A stretch of 10,276 nucleotides of DNA from Phycisphaerales bacterium UBA966. Its GTDB lineage: Bacteria; Planctomycetota; Phycisphaerae; Phycisphaerales; SM1A02. Shown here one piece after another: positions 1 through 6,558 of this stretch (the stretch's first letter is position 1; each line of letters opens with the position of its first letter). The notes under the pieces were generated by a model that saw nothing but the letters and a program-made list of their open reading frames with translations, was not told the DNA's origin and searched no databases. The translations under genes and the position numbers were made by a program. The stretch spans positions 487-10,762 of the forward strand of contig DBCE01000179.1 in NCBI GenBank assembly GCA_002292895.1, in the 5' to 3' direction.

Positions 1-2448
1 GCTGCGTGGGACATCGGGGCCAAGTTCGCCGTGGATACAGCCCTCACCGAAGCCCTCAACACGGGCAGTCGCTTCGGATTTGCAGTGGCTATGTCGGACC
101 GTTACGCCGTCATTGGCGCGCCCGACACCCGACTGGTTGACAATCGATTTCCTGGGCTGAACCGCGGAACCGACGGTGCTGGCGCCGCATTCGTCTTCAA
201 GCGCGACAGCGGTACTGGCGGTTGGACATTCATGCAGCGACTGATTGCGCCCTCACGCGCCCTTGCGCAGACCGGATGCAGTGTTGCCATTGACCCAGTG
301 ACCAACGATATTGTCGTTGGCGCATGGGCCTACGACGCGGCTGCGCCGTTCGGCGGATCCGCGTTCGTCTACACCAAAGGCAGCGATGATTCATGGGGCG
401 AAGCAGCGAACGCTGCCGCGTACGGTTCACTGACTCGTACGCCAACGCAAGTGCTTGCGCCGGACGAACTCCAAGCGATTGACCAATTCGGATTTGCAGT
501 CGCCATTGATGATGGAACCATCGCCGCGGGCTGCCCGCTCTCGGGAAGTTCCAACACCGGCGCCATCTATGTCTTTGAACGCAGCAGCGAAGGCCTCTAC
601 GAATTCACGCAGAAGTTGGAAGACGAAGGCGCCGGCGCCAATGATCAGACTGGTACCAAGCTTGCCATGCACGGCGACATCATCGTTGCTGGCGCGCAGA
701 ATGATGATGTTCAAGGCCGAATCAACGCCGGAAGTGCATTGGTGTTTACCCGCCTCGAAGGCATCTGGGATGTTGCAGCACGCGTCACTGCTCCCACTCC
801 TGCGGTAAGCGCGCAGTTTGGTTCTGCCGTTGCGGTGTTTGATGGTGATGATGCAGATTGGCTCGTAGTTGGTGCGCCAACCCAAGCTTCCGGCGCAAGC
901 ACTGCTGTTGCAGGCAACGGTGCCGCGTACATCATGAAGAGTATCGATGATGGCACCACGTGGTCCGTCGATTCGGCCTTGTTGCCGCGCGCCGACAACA
1001 TCAACAACAACTTTGGTTACTCGGTAGCGCTGTCCCACACTGAGCCACCGCAAGTAATCGTCGGCGCTCCCGGCTACGACACCGCTGTTCCAACCATCGA
1101 CGATCCAACCATCTACCGGCAGATCATCAACGCGGGCGCTGGATTTACCTTTGTGAAGAGCGGCTCCACGTGGAGCATTCGCGGCACTGGTGACGTCAGT
1201 GGCGACCTGTGGGGTCCAAGTGTTGCGTCCAACATCAGCCTTGGTCGCTCAGTAGCAGTTTCACCAACGAACACCGCTTTCAGCATCGTCAGCGCCGAGA
1301 CACCAACCGGTGGCCTCGGCTCTGCGTATCCATTTCAGTACCGCACCGCCGAAGTTGGCACTGGCGATGACAATGTTTCCGGCCCAGCATGGGGAGTCCT
1401 TGGCGCAGACGGCCGGCCTGTGATTGGTGGCGGCACGCCTGGCACCGGCAGCGGCGGAACCGGTGGCGGTATCGCTGGCGGCGGCGCGCCGAGCGGCGGA
1501 ATCACCAGTGGTCCCGGCGCGGTCACGATTCCCTTGCTTCCCATCATCAAGAACTGGGGCATCATCAAGGGCAGCGCCGTGGCACTCAACGGCAGCAACG
1601 TCTCCATCATGCAGACGGATGGCAAGCAAGTGGGCAACAGGCCATCGTTCAGAAAACTTGGCAAGCTGCCTGCGGGCGCCCGCTACGTCGGCTGCGGGGA
1701 CATGAACGGCGATATGTCCGGTGATGTGCTCTTTGTGGATGACCAAGAAGTGCTCCGCTACTGGAAGCGAGATGCCAAGGCGATCTTGGAAGTCATGACC
1801 ATCGACACGCTGCCTGTTGGTTTCGATGCGATCACCGCTGCTGACTTTGACAACAACGGCAAGGACGACGTGCTGCTCCGCGGCATCTTGGATCCTTCGC
1901 AGCTGATCATCTGGAACATTGACGGCGGCGCCATTGCCAGCACCGTTGAATACGAATTGCCCCCAGGCGACTGGAGCATCTTCACTGGCAACTTCCGCAC
2001 CAAGACCACACCGGACATCCTGATGCGCGACCGTGAGTCTGGTGACCTTCGCGTCCTGGTTCCTGGTACCGACGCGGATGGCTTTGTGCTGGCCCCGCTC
2101 ATTGCAAGCCGTGGCATCAGCAGCCGCCTGGCAGGGTTCGGTGATATTGATGGCAACGGTCAACCAGACATCTTCTGGCAAGGCGCAAGTGACGATGTTG
2201 ACCTGATGGATCAGGACGAAGCTGGCAACTACATCCGCAAGGCGCGTCGGCGTACCGGATTGACCGACGGTCACATCGTCAACATCAAGGACTGGAACGA
2301 CGACGGCACCATCGACTTCTGGATGCGCCGCGGTGAACGCAATTTCATTCAGTACGGCGGGTTCGGTACCGATGGATTTGTGTACGGCATCGGCTCGTGC
2401 GACCTTGGTGATGCCCCGGGCAAAGTGGTCGACATTGCGGAACGGTAA
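1..2448 (+). CDS. FG-GAP / VCBS-type double beta-propeller protein (5' end outside window)
   Basis: The frame is open from base 1 to a TAA at 2446-2448, so the true start and any signal peptide lie upstream; a GTG at 31 is only an internal candidate. In the 815 visible residues, seven integrin-alpha-like FG-GAP repeats (an FGxxVA-type strand followed by a VxGAP-type strand) begin near residues 24, 91, 162, 217, 272, 337 and 414. That is the number needed for a seven-bladed propeller. A Gly-rich linker (about 476-500) leads to a second region with five repeats about 48 residues apart (near 567, 615, 663, 713, 763). Four of these carry Asp/Asn-rich calcium-binding-like loops such as DFDNNGKDD and DIDGNGQPD; the third (GNFRTKTTPD) has lost most acidic ligands. 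The protein ends in PGKVVDIAER with no visible anchor or sorting domain. Such proteins are usually exported and may bind ligands or surfaces. The specific role is unknown, and nothing links it to the sulfation genes downstream, which face it on the other strand. Confidence 0.85.
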   Translation, partial: AAWDIGAKFAVDTALTEALNTGSRFGFAVAMSDRYAVIGAPDTRLVDNRFPGLNRGTDGAGAAFVFKRDSGTGGWTFMQRLIAPSRALAQTGCSVAIDPVTNDIVVGAWAYDAAAPFGGSAFVYTKGSDDSWGEAANAAAYGSLTRTPTQVLAPDELQAIDQFGFAVAIDDGTIAAGCPLSGSSNTGAIYVFERSSEGLYEFTQKLEDEGAGANDQTGTKLAMHGDIIVAGAQNDDVQGRINAGSALVFTRLEGIWDVAARVTAPTPAVSAQFGSAVAVFDGDDADWLVVGAPTQASGASTAVAGNGAAYIMKSIDDGTTWSVDSALLPRADNINNNFGYSVALSHTEPPQVIVGAPGYDTAVPTIDDPTIYRQIINAGAGFTFVKSGSTWSIRGTGDVSGDLWGPSVASNISLGRSVAVSPTNTAFSIVSAETPTGGLGSAYPFQYRTAEVGTGDDNVSGPAWGVLGADGRPVIGGGTPGTGSGGTGGGIAGGGAPSGGITSGPGAVTIPLLPIIKNWGIIKGSAVALNGSNVSIMQTDGKQVGNRPSFRKLGKLPAGARYVGCGDMNGDMSGDVLFVDDQEVLRYWKRDAKAILEVMTIDTLPVGFDAITAADFDNNGKDDVLLRGILDPSQLIIWNIDGGAIASTVEYELPPGDWSIFTGNFRTKTTPDILMRDRESGDLRVLVPGTDADGFVLAPLIASRGISSRLAGFGDIDGNGQPDIFWQGASDDVDLMDQDEAGNYIRKARRRTGLTDGHIVNIKDWNDDGTIDFWMRRGERNFIQYGGFGTDGFVYGIGSCDLGDAPGKVVDIAER
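1426..1500 (+). other. Glycine-rich interdomain linker (low complexity)
   Basis: These codons give about 25 residues made mainly of Gly with some Thr, Ser, Pro and Ala, in GGG, GSGG and GGGIAGGG patterns. They separate the seven-repeat FG-GAP domain from the five-repeat VCBS-like region. The DNA is GGN-codon-rich and internally repetitive, so length variation between strains would be expected. It looks like a flexible hinge rather than a folded unit. Confidence 0.7.
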
Positions 2449-2532
2449 TGAAACGTCCGGCGTCTGCCGTTCTGCATCCTGACGCCCACACGTCTTGATG
2501 TTTTTGGTTGTCGGTTAGAGCCCCAGCGCAGC

Positions 2533-3675
2533 CTAAATTCCAAGCGCAGCAAGTACCCGCAGATTCACGGTACGGCTATCGAATATTTTCACTGCGCGGG
2601 CATGCGCAGCGCGACCCATACTCACCACCAGTGCGGGGTCTTCCAGGAACTGCTCCATGGCCACCGCCAATGCGGCGGGCGACCCGGGCGGAACCAGGAT
2701 GCCGCTCTCGCCGTCGACGATCGTTTCACGACAACCGGGCGCCTCAGAGGTAATGATGGCGCGACCAGTAGCCATGGCCTCAAGCACCGCCATGGGCATG
2801 CCTTCGCCGTGACTTGGAAGCACCAGCACACTGCACGCGGCGAGTGCCGGGCGTGGATCTTCAAGCCGACCAAGATTCTCAACCGTCCCAGACTTCGACC
2901 ACTGCTGAATGTCGCTCTCGGTGACGCTCGAAGGATTCTCATCGATGCAGCCAGCAATTTGGCAACGGAAACGATTGGTATCCATGCGCAACGCATGAAG
3001 AGCGCGCGCGGACTCGGCGAAATCGGCGACGCCCTTGTCGCGCAAGAATCGACCCAGATACAGGAAGTCAATGCGACTTGGCTCTTCCGTAATCGGCACG
3101 TGCAGGAAGCGTTCCAGGTCTACCCCGGAGCCAGGGATGGTCTGTACATCACGCACCGCGCCAAGGAGTCCAAGGTGCTCAAAGTGCGTGCGGTCGTCGG
3201 AGTTCTGAAAGATCACCGTTGAGGCAAGCGGAAGCGCGCGGCGATACAGGCGCATGGCCACAATCGACAGCAGGCGTGCTTTGAAGTCTTGACTTGTGAA
3301 CGCATAGCCAAGGCCGGTGATCATGGCAGCACTGCGCTGAATGCCAGCGCGGCGCGCGGCCGGAATGGCATAGAAGACGGGCTTTGGGTTGTACGCAATG
3401 ACGATCTCTGGCTTCTCACGCGCCATGAACTCGTCATAGAACGTGCGAAGTGCTAACTCAGTCAGCGGATTGGTTCCCGCCCGAACCAGCGGGGCCTCCA
3501 CCATTCGAACGCCCAGTGCGGACAATCCAGCCATGACGCCGGGACGTGCGGCAACGGACGGCGGCGGAACGCACACCGTGACCGTATGACCCGCGTCGCG
3601 AAGCGCTTTGATCAGCGTTCCGCGAAGCTTGACGACCAGATCTCCAAAACCACCGATGAGGGCAACATGCGCCAT
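2533..3675 (-). CDS. Glycosyltransferase family 4 (GT-B fold)
   Basis: This 380-residue protein, ATG start to TAG stop, has the length and two-domain layout of GT4 retaining glycosyltransferases. The N-terminal Rossmann half opens with a strand and glycine loop (VALIGGFGDL, residues 4-13). It contains AYNPKPVFYAIPAARRAG (94-111) and ITGLGYAFTS (119-128), as seen in GT4 enzymes of the PglA/CapM kind that build O-antigen, capsule or lipid-linked glycans. The C-terminal nucleotide-sugar half has GSGVDLERF (182-190), a FLYLGRFLRDKGV segment (204-216) and the classic E-x7-E motif EGMPMAVLE, with E291 and E299. No membrane span is obvious. It lies 9 nt downstream of the bisphosphate nucleotidase gene and is probably cotranscribed with it. 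No good Shine-Dalgarno precedes the ATG, so translation may be coupled. Donor and acceptor sugars cannot be read from sequence. The family call is firm; a role in a sulfated glycan is inferred from neighbours. Confidence 0.9.
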   Translation of the reverse strand: MAHVALIGGFGDLVVKLRGTLIKALRDAGHTVTVCVPPPSVAARPGVMAGLSALGVRMVEAPLVRAGTNPLTELALRTFYDEFMAREKPEIVIAYNPKPVFYAIPAARRAGIQRSAAMITGLGYAFTSQDFKARLLSIVAMRLYRRALPLASTVIFQNSDDRTHFEHLGLLGAVRDVQTIPGSGVDLERFLHVPITEEPSRIDFLYLGRFLRDKGVADFAESARALHALRMDTNRFRCQIAGCIDENPSSVTESDIQQWSKSGTVENLGRLEDPRPALAACSVLVLPSHGEGMPMAVLEAMATGRAIITSEAPGCRETIVDGESGILVPPGSPAALAVAMEQFLEDPALVVSMGRAAHARAVKIFDSRTVNLRVLAALGI

Positions 3676-3684
3676 CCGTGTGTT

Positions 3685-4779
3685 CTACCGCACGAGCGGC
3701 GCAAGCGCGGCGACCAATTCCGCGTGGAGTCGGGGCGGAGCGCAGATGACGCCTTGTGACTGCGTCAGGCGACGGCCCGTGGAAAAATCCATGGGAATTC
3801 CGCGCGAATCGGTCACTATGCAACCAGCCTCGACGGCTACAAGCGCCCCGGCGGCGTGATCCCAGAGGCATTCGCGATAATCGGGGGTGGGGCTCAGGCG
3901 GAGGTACGCATCGGCATCGCCGCGGGCAACCAGCGCGTATTTGGCTTGACTATCCACACGAACCGGTTCCACGGTGCCCAGCGCCGCCGCTCGCGATTCC
4001 AAGGATTCCGAAGCACTGTGCCCACGTTCCACGCTGCCAGCCAAACGAAGCGGATCACCCATGGACCACTGATATGCGTCGATGCGCGCAGGAGCCCAGC
4101 GGTCGATTGGCGTCTGCACTGCTCCGCCACCAGCAACCGCTGCCGCCAGCACGCCTTCGCCTCCAGTGACAGCGTCGGTGCCATTACCAACTGCAGACAG
4201 GCGAGGAAGCCCTAACACTCCCACGGTTGGCTGACCATCAACAACGAGCGCGATCGCAATGGCGAATTGCCCGCCGCGCAAATAGCCCTTTGTTCCATCA
4301 AGTGGATCGATCGCCCAGAAGGTTCCTGCGCCGCCGTGGTCCGCCGAACCCGCAAGGGCTGCGCGCGCAGTGGCAACATCGCAGTCAATGCCGGCAGCGC
4401 ACACAGCGGTGGCAACCAGCGCAAGGAGCGAATCACCGCCGAGTGATTCCACTTCTTCAAGGCTTTCTTCTGCAACGATGCGCACGGAGTCTCCGTATGC
4501 ATTGCGCAACGTGATAGTGGCCGCTACTTGACTTGCAATGTCGGCCACTGTTGCAGGGCCCGCCACACCTTTATCAATCACTGAGCCAGCGGCAAACAAC
4601 TGCGGATCACCAAGCGCTTGCACGGCGCGAGCTGCCGCGCGAGCTGCCGCCAGTGCAATCGACAGATCCGTAGGGACGCGGTCCGGCGAAAGTGAGGAGA
4701 GGTGTACGCGGGGGGTTGGGGCTGCCGCATGCGCAGCATGCTGAGGATGTGTGGGATGCGTGCTCACCGGAGGGATCAA
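3685..4779 (-). CDS. 3'(2'),5'-bisphosphate nucleotidase, HAL2/SAL1 type
   Basis: This 364-residue member of the lithium-sensitive inositol monophosphatase/FIG superfamily should dephosphorylate PAP (and possibly PAPS) to AMP (or APS), using Mg2+ in the cytosol. Metal and catalytic motifs are present in order: TVAD (77-80), AEE (103-105), DPLDGT (158-163) and WDHAAG (306-311). Several segments match the eukaryotic HAL2/SAL1 subgroup better than bacterial CysQ: TKGYLRGGQFA right after the metal motif, SVERGHSASES (249-259) and YALVARGDADAYLRL (281-295). The length also fits yeast HAL2 (about 357 residues). The first 35 or so residues are a His/Pro/Ala-rich extension with no recognised domain. 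The start is taken as TTG at 4779, which overlaps the upstream gene's stop as TTGA; a GTG at 4767 is an alternative. No clear Shine-Dalgarno is seen. PAP is the by-product of sulfotransferases, so its place near a sulfotransferase and PAPS-making genes makes sense. A plain inositol phosphatase is less likely. Confidence 0.88.
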   Translation of the reverse strand: MIPPVSTHPTHPQHAAHAAAPTPRVHLSSLSPDRVPTDLSIALAAARAAARAVQALGDPQLFAAGSVIDKGVAGPATVADIASQVAATITLRNAYGDSVRIVAEESLEEVESLGGDSLLALVATAVCAAGIDCDVATARAALAGSADHGGAGTFWAIDPLDGTKGYLRGGQFAIAIALVVDGQPTVGVLGLPRLSAVGNGTDAVTGGEGVLAAAVAGGGAVQTPIDRWAPARIDAYQWSMGDPLRLAGSVERGHSASESLESRAAALGTVEPVRVDSQAKYALVARGDADAYLRLSPTPDYRECLWDHAAGALVAVEAGCIVTDSRGIPMDFSTGRRLTQSQGVICAPPRLHAELVAALAPLVR

Positions 4780-5360
4780 GCCTTGCGGTAGCGGCCTTCG
4801 ATACCGCGTTTGCCGTTGGTTTCGATCGCAGGATGCACCTTCTTACCGCCGCGTGTGTAGCCAAGAACTAAGCGGCGGAACGCAGAATTCGCTTCGGTTG
4901 GGTCGAGCCCGGCAGCGCGGCACACTTCTTGCTTGGTGCTCCACGCCGTTGGGAGCGACGCGAGCAGCTTGGCGGTCATGGCGTCGACTTCCGCACTTGC
5001 GGCGCGCACACGGGGGCGGCCCATGAGCGTGCTGGAACTGGTCATGCTGCTCTTGCCACCCTTTCCACTAGCTCGGTATTGCTTCCATGCTGAACGCGCA
5101 CTGCCCGCAAGCTCTGTGGAAAGTTCACGCAGTGCGCCAACCAAGCCGTGATGTTCAGCGAGCAACTGGTCGTACTTGGCGCGCAGTGAACGGAGATCTT
5201 TCACTTCGGCGGCCAACGAACGGATGTCGCCAGTAATGCTGCTTGCGGTTCGCTTGGCGAACGCGGCGCTGATACTGGTCTTACTGGTCGACTTGCCAGG
5301 CTTTGATGCGGCTGCAGTGCGAGTCGGGGACGGGGTCTTTGTAGAAGTCTTCTTTGCCAT
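4776..5360 (-). CDS. Small basic protein: H1-like Lys/Ser/Thr tail, coiled coil, possible winged-helix C-terminus
   Basis: I do not recognise a named family. The start chosen is ATG at 5360 (protein begins MAKKTSTKTP). An in-frame TTG at 5390 would add ten uncharacteristic residues. The 194 residues fall into three parts. Residues 1-40 are very rich in Lys, Ser, Thr, Ala and Pro, like the tails of histone-H1-like bacterial proteins. Residues 45-97 are a charged, probably helical or coiled-coil stretch (IRSLAAEVKDLRSLRAKY). Residues 113-194 hold a GRPR sequence recalling an AT-hook core, then helices and a basic hairpin-like end (STKQEVCRAAGLDPTEANSA, GGKKVHPAIE, RGIEGRYRKA) that could be a small winged-helix fold. 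No enzyme motif or membrane span is visible. It is the first gene of a probable three-gene unit, and its TGA overlaps the nucleotidase start. A DNA-binding or nucleoid-associated role is inference only. Confidence 0.75.
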   Translation of the reverse strand: MAKKTSTKTPSPTRTAAASKPGKSTSKTSISAAFAKRTASSITGDIRSLAAEVKDLRSLRAKYDQLLAEHHGLVGALRELSTELAGSARSAWKQYRASGKGGKSSMTSSSTLMGRPRVRAASAEVDAMTAKLLASLPTAWSTKQEVCRAAGLDPTEANSAFRRLVLGYTRGGKKVHPAIETNGKRGIEGRYRKA

Positions 5361-5373
5361 AATGGGGAACCTA

Positions 5374-5402
5374 ATAGTAGTGCAAAGCAACTGCTAATGC
5401 AA
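5374..5402 (-). promoter_or_regulatory. Candidate sigma-70-like promoter for the minus-strand three-gene unit
   Basis: Read on the minus strand there is TTGCAT (5402-5397), a 17-nt spacer, then TACTAT (5379-5374). The -10 box matches the consensus at 4 of 6 positions and the -35 box at 3 of 6, mainly its TTG. The spacing is ideal and the surrounding 5361-5445 stretch is clearly more AT-rich than the genes. Transcription would begin about 7 nt before the ATG at 5360, giving a very short leader, which fits the lack of a Shine-Dalgarno there. The match is too weak to be sure without transcript-end data. Confidence 0.3.
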
Positions 5403-5487
5403 TGCTGAGGCACGATCATTTGAAATGCAGGGAATAATTATCGTGTGCGTCAGCGTTACGGCTGCATCGATAACGCGCGCGGAACGC

Positions 5488-6381
5488 TCAGTCGCGCGGC
5501 AACAGCCACTTGTTTCGCATGCGCTCCAAGTCCGAATCACTCCAGAAATGCCGGGATCGCGTGTCATCAAAAACTGCGTTCACCCAATCCGGATGGCGGC
5601 GAATCACTGCGTGAACTGCTTTGATCAGCGCCTTTCGTTCTGGACCAAATCCAATGGTTTCATTAGAGGGAACCACCTGAATGGAAGGACGATTCAAAAA
5701 CGAGCGCAAGTGAATGTCTTTTTGCGAGTCTGGCAATTCCGTGCGTATAACTAAGAGGCGCCACGGACCATGAACATAAGAAGTTGCGCCGGATTTCTGA
5801 TCAAAGTCGTGCGCAAACGGATCCCAACCCATGCCACCCGACATGTCATGGGTCAGCCAATCGAGCATTAAGTTGCGCGGGAAGTGACCAAAGAACTGCT
5901 TCTCAATGATGTCAAGCGCGGCAGGGGTTTCTACGAAGCCCGGTTCGGAAACACGCTCGCGCAATTGCTGCGGCCACCACATACGGAACGCAGACATCAC
6001 ACTCGCAGCCACCGCAATGGGGTCACGCACTGCCACCACAAAGTCGGCTTCGCGGCGCGGTTCAATGATGGCGTGCCGAACAGCCAGATTTCCAACGTGC
6101 GCAAAGATCGGTAGACCATGCTCCGTCAGGGCGTGCGGAGCGCGGGGCGAAACCAGCGGTAGTAGGTGTTCTGGTGCAAGCGCGTGCGCCTTCACTGACG
6201 CGCTTCCCGAGGCACGAATGGCGTGGTGAATGGAGGTACTTGCCGTACGAAATGTTGCGTAGGTCACTGCCGGGCGCGCACCAGTGAGCGCGGCGAACTT
6301 TCCAAGTTGAACTCGCTTCACGGCATAGCGGAAGAGAAAGCTTGGGACGCGGTGCACGGCAGAGAAACGCTTGGGTTTCAT
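5488..6381 (-). CDS. Sulfotransferase-like protein, NKWYS (capsular polysaccharide synthesis) type
   Basis: The 297-residue protein carries the two PAPS-binding signatures of the sulfotransferase fold. TFRTASTSI (43-51) corresponds to the 5'-phosphosulfate loop (RTxSTS-type), and VRDPIAVAASVMSAF (118-132) to the 3'-phosphate motif with its Arg and Ser. Downstream, the FP...LDW segment (167-175), the DPFAHDFD stretch (187-194), LLVIRTEL (209-216) and a C-terminal RNKW (289-292) recall the NKWYS family of putative capsular polysaccharide synthesis proteins, which are sulfotransferase-like. The expected reaction is transfer of sulfate from PAPS to a glycan hydroxyl, releasing PAP. No signal peptide or strong membrane span is seen, so a cytosolic site is likely. 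The frame stays open back to 6759, but the upstream part is low-quality shadow sequence. ATG 6381 places the first PAPS motif 43 residues in; ATG 6408 is an alternative. Neither has a Shine-Dalgarno. Family fairly sure, acceptor unknown. Confidence 0.8.
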   Translation of the reverse strand: MKPKRFSAVHRVPSFLFRYAVKRVQLGKFAALTGARPAVTYATFRTASTSIHHAIRASGSASVKAHALAPEHLLPLVSPRAPHALTEHGLPIFAHVGNLAVRHAIIEPRREADFVVAVRDPIAVAASVMSAFRMWWPQQLRERVSEPGFVETPAALDIIEKQFFGHFPRNLMLDWLTHDMSGGMGWDPFAHDFDQKSGATSYVHGPWRLLVIRTELPDSQKDIHLRSFLNRPSIQVVPSNETIGFGPERKALIKAVHAVIRRHPDWVNAVFDDTRSRHFWSDSDLERMRNKWLLPRD

Positions 6382-6558
6382 AGAAGAACCAATGTTACAG
6401 GCGCGCATGAAGCAGCTACGCGCGACTGTGCCGCGCAGCCCGCATCCGCAATCGGCAATACGCGACCGCACGCAACAGCCCTCTGCACCTCGCGCCCGCC
6501 CCACGTACAAAAAACTTCGTGCATCCAGCTGCGCTGCAATTGATAGTCTGCGTGCGTA
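6382..6558. promoter_or_regulatory. Divergent intergenic region between sulfotransferase and glycosyltransferase genes
   Basis: These 177 bases separate two divergently read genes and must hold both start regions. A run of six A's lies near 6509-6514. On the plus strand GATAGT (6542-6547) is a 4-of-6 match to a -10 box just before the GTG start at 6559, but no convincing -35 box sits 16-18 nt upstream. On the minus strand I see no promoter pair that stands out. No operator-like inverted repeat was found. Confidence 0.4.

Noticed and set aside
427..1053. 208-codon minus-strand frame inside the FG-GAP gene
   Set aside because: Same reason: antisense to conserved FG-GAP repeats and without domain features.
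1261..2274. Long open frame of 337 codons on the minus strand inside the FG-GAP gene
   Set aside because: It lies wholly opposite a well-supported repeat protein, its translation has no recognisable motif, and such frames arise from the GC-rich codon use of the real gene.
2459..2505. Possible terminator after the FG-GAP gene: GGCGTC (2459-2464) pairing with GACGCC (2481-2486), then five T's at 2501-2505
   Set aside because: Only a 6-bp stem with a 16-nt loop, and the T-run starts about 14 nt after the stem; too weak to call.
2602..3222. 206-codon plus-strand frame opposite the GT4 glycosyltransferase
   Set aside because: It is a shadow of the E-x7-E-containing gene, and the translation is unlike any family.
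5476..5498. CGCGCG-11 nt-CGCGCG stem around the sulfotransferase stop codon as a terminator
   Set aside because: CGCGCG is self-complementary and common throughout this DNA, and no T-run follows on the minus strand.
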